Below are positions 9,472-16,530 of a DNA stretch of 64,000 nucleotides, in pieces (position 1 is the first letter of the stretch; every line of letters begins with the position of its first letter). The stretch is from positions 62,001 through 126,000 of the forward strand of contig NZ_FNAP01000007.1 in the NCBI RefSeq assembly GCF_900101965.1, read 5' to 3'. Origin of the DNA: Rhodospira trueperi. GTDB taxonomy: Bacteria; Pseudomonadota; Alphaproteobacteria; Rhodospirillales; Rhodospirillaceae. The position numbers were made by a program, and so were the translations under genes. The notes under the pieces are model-generated. The model saw only the letters and a list, made by a program, of their open reading frames with translations, was not told the DNA's origin and ran no database searches.

Positions 9472-10008
9472 TCAGGCCGTGGCCCGGACGTGGCGGCGCG
9501 GGATCGCCTCCAGCGCCCAGGTCCGCAGAGCCTGGAGATCGCTGGGCAGGCGGGTCTCGATACCACCGGCAAATGCCAGGAACGCGTCCCGGTTCAGGCC
9601 GTTGACCCCCAGCAGCACCGGGATGCCCAGGCACAGCGCCTCGCCGACGAGGTCGCGGAAACCGTGGCCCTCGGCCTCGTGCTTGCCGAACTTGTTGAGG
9701 ATCAGGAGATCCGGCCGGGGGGCCAGACGCTCGGCCACCGCGACCACGGCCGCCTCCAGCGCGTCGGCGTCCAGGCGGCACCCCCGCGCATGCGCGCCCC
9801 TCCACTGCGAGATGCGCATCACCGGGCCATCCGGCAGGACCCGGACGTCCATGTCGCACACCGGGCTGTCCGCCCGGTCGGTGTTCTGCTGGACCACGCC
9901 GGCCACGCGCACCCCGTCCCGTTGAAGATCGGCGGCCACGGTAGCGAGCAGGCGGTCGGCCGCGCCCCGGGTCTCGTTCAGCACATATCCGAGAGCGGGG
10001 GGGCTCAT
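9472..10008 (-). CDS. DUF2478 family protein (NTPase-like, molybdenum-locus associated)
   Basis: 178 aa from the ATG at 10008, which overlaps the stop of the Mrp-like gene (ATGA). The sequence (start PPALGYVLNETRGAADRLLA, middle LLILNKFGKHEAEGHGFRDL) fits DUF2478, a small family known from molybdenum transport and molybdoenzyme loci. The longer frame from 10053 lies inside the upstream gene. It is the last gene of the molybdoenzyme operon, so a role in cofactor delivery or maturation is likely but unproven. No catalytic mechanism can be stated. Confidence 0.75.
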   Translation of the reverse strand: MSPPALGYVLNETRGAADRLLATVAADLQRDGVRVAGVVQQNTDRADSPVCDMDVRVLPDGPVMRISQWRGAHARGCRLDADALEAAVVAVAERLAPRPDLLILNKFGKHEAEGHGFRDLVGEALCLGIPVLLGVNGLNRDAFLAFAGGIETRLPSDLQALRTWALEAIPRRHVRATA

Positions 10009-10958
10009 CGGGCGCCACCGGCGACGGCCGCCGCCGGATCGTCCGCCGCCCATCCGGCGACCGCCTCAATCAGCGGCGCGAAGGCCCGCGCGACGGCGCC
10101 GTCGGGGTGGTCCAGCACCGCGGGTCGACCGCTGTCCGACCCGATCGCCAGCTCCGGCGCCAGGGGAATGGCGGCGATCTTGCCGACGCCCTCGACCGCC
10201 AGCGCGGCGTCCAGACCGGCGTCCGGGAACACATGGAACGACCCGGAGCAGTGCGGGCAGACCACGCCGGCCATGTTCTCCACGGCGCCGATGATGGGCA
10301 GGGCACGCTCGGCGCAGACGCGCGCGGCCTTCAGGCTGTCCATCTGCGCCACCGCCTGGGGCGTGGTCACCAGCACGGCGGCGGCGGGCGGGCCGCCGTC
10401 GTCCAGCACATCGCACAGGGTGATCATCTCGTTGCCGGTTCCCGGCGGCATGTCCACCACCAGCGCGTCCAGATCCCCCCAGTCGAAGCTGCCCAAAAGG
10501 TGGTGGATGAAGTCGTGCTTGTAGGAATCGCGCCAGACGATGGGCGTGGCATCGTCCTCCATCAGGAAGGCCAGCGATCCGACGCGCAGCGGATGGGCGA
10601 TCCCGTCGGCCGCGAAGGTCCGCGTTTCCAACCCGGCGGCGGACAGCCGCACCCGGGCCCCGACCAGACCGAAGAAGCGGCTCTGGTTGGGGCCGTGGAT
10701 GTCGGCGTCGGCCACCCCCACGCGCAGGCCGCGCGCCGCCAGTCCGGCGGCGAGATTGGCGGAGACGGTACTCTTGCCCACACCGCCCTTGTTGGACAGT
10801 ACCACCACGACCTGTCCCACCCGGGACAGCCGCGCCCGCACCAGCGCGCGATCATGATCCGACTTGTCCAGGGGGCAGGACGGCGCGACGGGACAGAACG
10901 AACAGGCGTGATCCCGCCCGCAGGCCGACAGTGTGGTGGTCGGTTGCGTCGTGTCCAT
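10005..10958 (-). CDS. Mrp/NBP35-family iron-sulfur carrier ATPase
   Basis: 317 aa P-loop ATPase. The deviant Walker A SNKGGVGKST lies near residue 53, the DADIHGPNQSRFFG loop follows, and CPHC near residue 235 is the pair that bridges an Fe-S cluster between subunits in Mrp/ApbC proteins. Unlike most bacterial Mrp proteins it has an N-terminal cysteine set, C13-x5-C19-x2-C22-x5-C28, resembling the N-terminal cluster of eukaryotic NBP35. It sits four bases after the gamma-subunit gene, so it probably serves assembly of this Fe-S molybdoenzyme specifically (inference). Confidence 0.85.
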   Translation of the reverse strand: MDTTQPTTTLSACGRDHACSFCPVAPSCPLDKSDHDRALVRARLSRVGQVVVVLSNKGGVGKSTVSANLAAGLAARGLRVGVADADIHGPNQSRFFGLVGARVRLSAAGLETRTFAADGIAHPLRVGSLAFLMEDDATPIVWRDSYKHDFIHHLLGSFDWGDLDALVVDMPPGTGNEMITLCDVLDDGGPPAAAVLVTTPQAVAQMDSLKAARVCAERALPIIGAVENMAGVVCPHCSGSFHVFPDAGLDAALAVEGVGKIAAIPLAPELAIGSDSGRPAVLDHPDGAVARAFAPLIEAVAGWAADDPAAAVAGGAR

Positions 10959-10962
10959 CGGC

Positions 10963-11754
10963 TCAGTCCGCGCCCAGATCGAGCAAGATCCACCCGGTCG
11001 AGACGTTCTTCAGGCCATCGCGCTCGGCGTCGCTGCCTTGCCAGACGGCGAAGGCGACGGGCACCGACCCGCCCGTGTCGAACGTCACCTGATGGGGGCC
11101 GTTCGGCTCCAGCGGCCGCGACAGGACGACGGTCCATTCGTTCGGATCGTCGCTGTTCTCCACGTACTGTGACTCACCGGTGACCGGCTGTTCTTCCAAT
11201 CTGGTCAGGCTGCGCGCGCCGCCGGCGGCCAGATTCTCGAACGCGTCGGTGTCGGCGCGCCAGTACCAGATGTTCACCGGCTCATCCGGGCCGTTGCCCA
11301 TGATGTACGAGGTCGTGTCATCGCCCAGCGAGAACTGGACCGCGACGCCGTCCCGGAAGCGATCCCGCAGGGTGACGGTGTCGTGCGTGTCGTCACGCCA
11401 GCGCAGACGGACATAGAAGCGGTCGGACGTGCGGGCCGGGGTGAAGTACAGGGCCTGACCCTCGTCCGCGTAGTTGATCCGCAGACCGACCGACTCATGG
11501 ACGACGGGCGCGGGCGCGACATGGACCCGGTACTCGGGCAGGCGCTCCCAGATGACGTCATCGGGATCGTTGGTCGAGCGCAGATACACGTCGTCGGGGA
11601 TGCGCCCCACGGGAATTGTCTCGTAGGGCAGCACCCGGATGACGTTGGGTTCGGCGATGGTGACGTCATCTGCGGCAATGGCTGGAGCTGGGGCCAGTGC
11701 CGGCCCGACGGCCAGCAGGGTCAGGGCGCCCAGCGTGCAGGCAGTGTGTTTCAT
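10963..11754 (-). CDS. Heme b-binding gamma subunit of type II DMSO-reductase-family enzyme
   Basis: 263 aa with a cleavable signal peptide (ending AIAA-DD). It resembles DdhC/SerC/ClrC/EbdC, the periplasmic heme b subunit that passes electrons between the Fe-S subunit and a cytochrome. In that family the heme iron is held by one methionine and one lysine; candidates here are the Met in TSYIMGNG and the Lys in RDGLKNVSTGW. Its start overlaps the chaperone gene stop by four bases. The gene order alpha-beta-chaperone-gamma matches ddhABDC, serABDC and clrABDC operons. Confidence 0.85.
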   Translation of the reverse strand: MKHTACTLGALTLLAVGPALAPAPAIAADDVTIAEPNVIRVLPYETIPVGRIPDDVYLRSTNDPDDVIWERLPEYRVHVAPAPVVHESVGLRINYADEGQALYFTPARTSDRFYVRLRWRDDTHDTVTLRDRFRDGVAVQFSLGDDTTSYIMGNGPDEPVNIWYWRADTDAFENLAAGGARSLTRLEEQPVTGESQYVENSDDPNEWTVVLSRPLEPNGPHQVTFDTGGSVPVAFAVWQGSDAERDGLKNVSTGWILLDLGAD

Positions 11755-12497
11755 CCGGACTCTCCTGTGTCACCGGAGGTGCGGGGGGGTGCGGTCTCCG
11801 GGTCGCGGAAGGAACCGACCATGCCTTCCAGGTCGGCGACGCGGCGGCGGGATACGGATGCCAGCGCCGGGATCAGCGCCGCCAGCGTCGGGTCGAGGTC
11901 GTGGCCGGGGTGTTCGCGCAACTGGGCGGCGACCGTCGCCAGCGTCGGCCCCAGGAACCGGCCCAGCACATCGCGTTGCGCCCGCCGGGGCGGCGCGGGA
12001 TCACCGCCCCGCTCCAGGGCGCCGGCCTCCAGGTGGCAGAGCACGGCCATGAACTCCATCAGGCTGGCCACATGATCGGGCTCGTCGCGCCGCCCCTCGT
12101 CTCCGGTCGCGGCCTGCAACCCGAAGTGCCGGTAGAACGCGCTCAGGTTCAGCATGAACACCGGACGGGACAGGCCACCCAGCACCCCTTCGTGATCGCC
12201 CGCCATCAGCGAGGCCACGGGGCGGCCGTTGCGGCCGTGCAGGAAGGCGCTGATGTAGCCGGCCTCGAACGCGGTGAAATCGCCCGTCTCTCCGGCAGCC
12301 GGCGGCGCGTCGCCGTCGGTGGCGCGCGCCCAGGCGACGTCCAGCGCCTCCCGGTACGCGCCGGAGGCCAGCGCGGCATGGAATTCCGGCACCGGATGGG
12401 CCAGCGCCAGCGCCGACAGGCGCCACAGCGTTTCCCAGGCCCGCGCCCGCGACGGGCTGTCCGCGACGGCGGGCGGATCGGTTGTCAGGATCGACAT
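11751..12497 (-). CDS. TorD/DmsD-family molybdoenzyme chaperone (DdhD-like)
   Basis: 248 aa, all-helical cytoplasmic protein of the TorD/NarJ group. Such chaperones hold the alpha subunit until the molybdenum cofactor is inserted and the Tat signal is released. Visible: ETLWRLSALALAHPVPEF near the N-terminus and the EPDHVASLMEFMAVLCHLE helix, the conserved E-PDH signature. It lies between the beta and gamma subunit genes, three bases from the former and overlapping the latter, as in ddh/ser/clr operons. Confidence 0.88.
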   Translation of the reverse strand: MSILTTDPPAVADSPSRARAWETLWRLSALALAHPVPEFHAALASGAYREALDVAWARATDGDAPPAAGETGDFTAFEAGYISAFLHGRNGRPVASLMAGDHEGVLGGLSRPVFMLNLSAFYRHFGLQAATGDEGRRDEPDHVASLMEFMAVLCHLEAGALERGGDPAPPRRAQRDVLGRFLGPTLATVAAQLREHPGHDLDPTLAALIPALASVSRRRVADLEGMVGSFRDPETAPPRTSGDTGESG

Positions 12498-12500
12498 GGC

Positions 12501-13481
12501 TCATCCCACCTTGAACATGTCGGCGCGGCGATACCCGATCAGGGTTTCCATCAGCTCGCTGGCGCCGCTCTCGGCCTTCTTGCGGCGCTCGGCCGCCAGC
12601 GTCCCCAGCGCCTCCGAGACACCAGGGCCGAACAGCTTTTCGAGGTAGGCGAGGGGAATTCGGTCCTCGCCCGTGGGCTTGCCGTCGGGGCCGATCTTCG
12701 GCGGCGACAGCGGCGGCACATAGAACACGTTGGGCCGCGTGCCCCGGTCGGGATACAGCGGCAGCGCCACCTTGTATTTGTCCACGAGGATGTGGATGGG
12801 GCCGGCCTCGTCGTCGCGATAGCCGATGAAGCGGATGCGACCGGAACACTGGCTGGCGCAGGCGGTGGGCAGCCCCTTTTCGATACGCGGGAAACAAAAG
12901 ATGCACTTCTCGGACATGCTCGTCTGTTCGTTGAAGTACACCTTCTTGTAAGGACAGGCGCTGACGCAGTATCGATATCCCCGACATCGCTTCTGGTCCA
13001 CCAGGACGATGCCGTCCTCCTGCCGCTTGTAGATGGCGTTGCGCGAACAGGCCGCGAGACATGCCGGGTTCTCGCAGTGATTACAGAGGCGGGGCAGGTA
13101 GAAATAGTGCGTATTCGGGTACTCGCCCTCGCCCTGGTCCTCGTCCCAGTTCGCTCCCCAGGTGGGCTTGACGTTGGGACGCAGCCACGGATCCACGCCG
13201 TTCATCAGCGCTTCCTCGTAGTTGTAGTCCCAGGGAATCCCGTAGTCCTCGGCTCCGGGTTCCTTGCCAATCTTCAGCTTGCCGTTGCTGTCGAACCCGC
13301 CGCCCATATCGGCGAAATTCCGGGGATACCCGGTCCCGGGTTTGGTCTCGACATTGTTCCAGTACATGTATTCGCGGCCGTTCCGGTTGGTCCATTGCAT
13401 TTTGCAACCGGACGAGCAGGTATGGCAGCCGATGCACTTGTTCAGGTCCAGCACCATGCTGATCTGGCGTTTCACGGCCAT
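12501..13481 (-). CDS. Fe-S (beta) subunit of type II DMSO-reductase-family enzyme
   Basis: 326 aa ferredoxin-like electron-transfer subunit. Four cysteine groups are visible: CIGCHTCSSGCK (N-terminus), CNHCENPACLAACSR, CRGYRYCVSACPYKK and the pair SEKCIFC...CASQC. The third group has an aromatic in place of one cysteine, the NarH-type change that makes a 3Fe-4S cluster. It has no signal peptide and is expected to travel through Tat with the alpha subunit. Start MAVKRQISMVLDLNKC at 13481, 62 bp after the alpha gene. Confidence 0.92.
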   Translation of the reverse strand: MAVKRQISMVLDLNKCIGCHTCSSGCKMQWTNRNGREYMYWNNVETKPGTGYPRNFADMGGGFDSNGKLKIGKEPGAEDYGIPWDYNYEEALMNGVDPWLRPNVKPTWGANWDEDQGEGEYPNTHYFYLPRLCNHCENPACLAACSRNAIYKRQEDGIVLVDQKRCRGYRYCVSACPYKKVYFNEQTSMSEKCIFCFPRIEKGLPTACASQCSGRIRFIGYRDDEAGPIHILVDKYKVALPLYPDRGTRPNVFYVPPLSPPKIGPDGKPTGEDRIPLAYLEKLFGPGVSEALGTLAAERRKKAESGASELMETLIGYRRADMFKVG

Positions 13482-13543
13482 GCGTTGGGTCCTCCCTGGA
13501 TGCCCTGGGCGTCTGGGTTATTGTGGGGGCGAGCGCGGACCGG

Positions 13544-16279
13544 CTACGCCACCGGTTCGACGTCGACGCTGCTTTCGTGCGCGAGTTGGTTCGCGTTCCA
13601 CTTGAACAGCTTGAAGCCCAGGTGACCCCAGCCGCCGGCCAGTTCCAGCGGCTGCAACAGCGTCGCCATGGCGTTGTTCATGGGCTTTGCCTGCTCGTAC
13701 TGGTGCGGTTCCCAGCCGTGTTCCATCATCAGCGAGGTCTCCGGCAGGCTGGGATAGAACTTGGCCTGGGCGAAGAACTCGCCGGTGCCGTTGAACACGC
13801 GCACCTTGGCGCCGTCGGCGATGCCCCGGGCGGCGGCCAGGGTCGGGTTGATGTAGATGTTCGGCTCACCCCGTTGCAGGCGCATCATCCACTTGTTCGA
13901 CCGCCAGTTGGAGTGAATGCCCCAGCGGGTGTGCGGCGAGTAGAACGACAGCGGATAGCTTGACGCCGCGCGGCCGGCATGGTGGCGCGCCGTCGGCACG
14001 GTGGCCCCCAGGCGCACGAAGCTGGGGTGGTCGCAGAAGAAGGTCATGCGCCCGGTCAGGGTCTCGTAGGGCTTTTTGCCTTCGGTCTGGGCGACGAACG
14101 GGTTGTAGGGCTCATCCTCCGGGATCGGCTGGTTGGCGCCGCCCTCGGCCGTCATCACGAAGAAGCCACGCTCCACGCCCTCTTCCAGGGTGACGCCGCC
14201 CAGTTCGGGGCTGTTCTCCACCAGCCATCTGGTGGCGTCGTAATCGGTCATGAGCTGACCGCCCAGGGTGTAGTCGTCGTGGATGGTGTGCAGGTCGCGG
14301 GAGACCTCCCCATCCTGGAAGCCGGCCACGCCGCGCTTGATGGCCCGGTCCTGAATCTTACGGGTCAGGAGGGCCATGATGTCCCAGTCCGGCTTGGCCT
14401 CACCGATCGGGTCGACCGGCCGCGAGAAGACATTCATGAAGCGGTGGAAGCCCACTGTGCGCAGATCCCAGGCCTCGTAGTGGCTGGCCGCCGGCAGCAG
14501 GTAGTCCGCCCATTGCGCGGTGGAGTCCATGCGCACGTTGATGTCCACGAACAGCGCCTCAACCTCCTTGAGGATGCGCTCGCGGTACTTGTCGGCGAAC
14601 TTGTTGCGGCGGAACTTGTTGTCGGCGATGGAGATCAGGCCCTTCATGTCGCCGTGATACGGCATCCAGCCCTGACCGATGCTCTCGTCGATCATCTCCT
14701 GGAGGTCGTCGAGATCGAAGCCCACCCGCTCCTTGAGCTTGTCGTTGTCAAAGTGCTTGCGGGCGTGTTCCATCATGTGGCCGCGCTGGAACTCGCCCAG
14801 CCCGCCGGGTTCCAGGCGCGGCAGCTTCTGGAAGCCGAACAACGCCAGTTCCAGCCACTTGGGCTGGTTCCACGCGATCCACGAGGTATCGATTCCGCCG
14901 GTGCGTCCGCCGTGGCCGGTCAAGGCCAGCATCAGCGACTGCGCCCAACTGGTGTAGATGCCGTTGGAGTAGCGGCCGATGTTGAAGCCGTGCATCAGCA
15001 CCGCCTTGCGGGCGCCGGCGAAGCGGCGCGCCTCTTCGCGCACCAGGGCGGCACTGATGCCGGTTTCGGCCTCCGTGACCTCAGGCGCGAAGCGGGCCGC
15101 CTCGGCGCGGACGTTCTCGAACACCGTGGTGACCGTGATCCCCTCGACCTCGAACGTCCCCTCAAGCGCCGGGTCCACGCCATCGAGGGCAAGGGTCTTG
15201 TCCTCCGACCCCATGGACCCGCGCATGGGCACGGCGGCGCCGCTGTTCAGGTCCCAGTGATAGAACACCTGATCGGACCCGCCCTCTTTCAGGTCCGCCT
15301 CGCGCAGCAGCGTTCCGGTGTCCACGCGCACCAGCGCCGGCAGGTCGGTCTGCTCCTTTATGAAGTCCGGTTTGGTCAGGCCCTCCGTGATGATGACGTT
15401 CACGAAGGACATGGCCAGGAACGGGTCGCTGCCCTGGTGGATGGGCAGCCACAGGTCGGCGTGGATGGACGACGGGTTGTAGTCCGGCGCCACCGAGACG
15501 ACGCGGGCGCCGTTGTACTTGGCCTCCCAGATGAAATGGGCGTCGGGGATACGCGTGGCGTTCGGGTTGATCAGCGACATCATGATGTAGTCGGCGTCGA
15601 ACCACGCATCCGACGTGAAGCTCTCCAGCGGATTGCCGTAGGCCAGATGGGCGCCGGTGTTCAAATCACCGACGTCGGTGAAGATGTCGAGCTGCACGCC
15701 GCCGACCAGCGAGGCGAACCGATAGGGCGCGGCGAACCGCACCATGGACAGGTTGCCCGACCCGGTGTGGGTCATCAGCTTGCCGGGGCCGTGCTCGACA
15801 AAGATGTCGATGATCTTGTCGGCGATTTCCTCGGTGATCTCGTCCCAGGACAGCCGCTGCCACTTGCCTTCGCCGCGCGCGCCGACGCGCTTGAGCGGGT
15901 AGCGCAGGCGGTCGCCCTCGTACATCGCCGCCGAGTGGATGGACCCCTTCTGGCAGCCGCGCGGGTTGGCGTCCGGTACGGTCGGGTTGATCTGCGGATA
16001 CTGGCCGAGCTGCTCTTCACGCAGCACGATGCCGTCCTTGACGAAGACGTTGAAGGCGCAGTTGCCCTCGCAGTTGATGCAGTGGGCCGCCTTGCCGATC
16101 TTGTCCCAGGTGAACTCGCGCCGATATAGGTCTTCCCAGCCGCGATACGGGTACTCCTCGTTGAGGGTATCGTCGATCGGCTCCAGCCGGTTCAGCGCCC
16201 AGGCCTGGTTGCCGACCAAGACCCCGGCGCCGACCAGGGTTCCGCCCTTCAGGAAATCGCGTCGCCCGATGCGTTGCAT
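13544..16279 (-). CDS. Molybdopterin-containing catalytic (alpha) subunit, type II DMSO reductase family
   Basis: 911 aa from the ATG at 16279 (GGAGGA eight bases upstream); the frame extends to 16558 but the Tat signal RRDFLKGG at residues 6-13 fixes the start. The Fe-S motif H66-x3-C70-x3-C74 plus a later Cys in PRGCQKGS uses a histidine first ligand as in NarG-type enzymes. The stretch FTDVGDLNTGAHLAYGNP supplies the likely aspartate ligand to molybdenum, marking the type II subgroup: dimethyl sulfide dehydrogenase, selenate, chlorate and nitrate reductases, ethylbenzene dehydrogenase. The substrate cannot be decided from sequence alone; operon order ABDC fits DdhA, SerA or ClrA. Periplasmic. 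Confidence 0.9.
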   Translation of the reverse strand: MQRIGRRDFLKGGTLVGAGVLVGNQAWALNRLEPIDDTLNEEYPYRGWEDLYRREFTWDKIGKAAHCINCEGNCAFNVFVKDGIVLREEQLGQYPQINPTVPDANPRGCQKGSIHSAAMYEGDRLRYPLKRVGARGEGKWQRLSWDEITEEIADKIIDIFVEHGPGKLMTHTGSGNLSMVRFAAPYRFASLVGGVQLDIFTDVGDLNTGAHLAYGNPLESFTSDAWFDADYIMMSLINPNATRIPDAHFIWEAKYNGARVVSVAPDYNPSSIHADLWLPIHQGSDPFLAMSFVNVIITEGLTKPDFIKEQTDLPALVRVDTGTLLREADLKEGGSDQVFYHWDLNSGAAVPMRGSMGSEDKTLALDGVDPALEGTFEVEGITVTTVFENVRAEAARFAPEVTEAETGISAALVREEARRFAGARKAVLMHGFNIGRYSNGIYTSWAQSLMLALTGHGGRTGGIDTSWIAWNQPKWLELALFGFQKLPRLEPGGLGEFQRGHMMEHARKHFDNDKLKERVGFDLDDLQEMIDESIGQGWMPYHGDMKGLISIADNKFRRNKFADKYRERILKEVEALFVDINVRMDSTAQWADYLLPAASHYEAWDLRTVGFHRFMNVFSRPVDPIGEAKPDWDIMALLTRKIQDRAIKRGVAGFQDGEVSRDLHTIHDDYTLGGQLMTDYDATRWLVENSPELGGVTLEEGVERGFFVMTAEGGANQPIPEDEPYNPFVAQTEGKKPYETLTGRMTFFCDHPSFVRLGATVPTARHHAGRAASSYPLSFYSPHTRWGIHSNWRSNKWMMRLQRGEPNIYINPTLAAARGIADGAKVRVFNGTGEFFAQAKFYPSLPETSLMMEHGWEPHQYEQAKPMNNAMATLLQPLELAGGWGHLGFKLFKWNANQLAHESSVDVEPVA

Positions 16280-16396
16280 GTGTGTCCTCCCCATGTCTCG
16301 GGCCCGTGTCCCGGGCACCGTTCGGGCGCGGCCCGCCGATGCCTGATTTTGGGGAGGGACCATAGCGAAGATGCGGCCTTTAAAGGCTGCGAAGTT

Positions 16397-16422
16397 GTTA
16401 CTGTCTGTAAATGAGAAGTAAA
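16397..16422. promoter_or_regulatory. Direct-repeat operator candidate in the divergent molybdoenzyme/HK promoter region
   Basis: GTTAC (16397), GTAAA (16407) and GTAAA (16418) occur as direct repeats 10-11 bases apart, one helical turn, in an AT-richer patch of the 251-bp region between the alpha-subunit start and the hybrid kinase. OmpR-family regulators bind direct repeats with this spacing, and one is encoded by the divergent operon. Binding is inferred, not shown. Confidence 0.4.
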
Positions 16423-16530
16423 CGCAGCAACGCGCGGGCTTGGCGTTCGGGCATGGGCTGGTGTAATCGGGAACCGGGACAGCAACGATCCCGCCAATAA
16501 TCACGGGAGGGACGGCCGTTCTCGGCCGGC

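Noticed and set aside
13979-16129. 716-codon frame antisense to the molybdoenzyme alpha subunit
   Set aside because: Shadow of a GC-rich gene; composition lacks protein-like hydrophobic pattern and the minus strand has Tat and Fe-S motifs.
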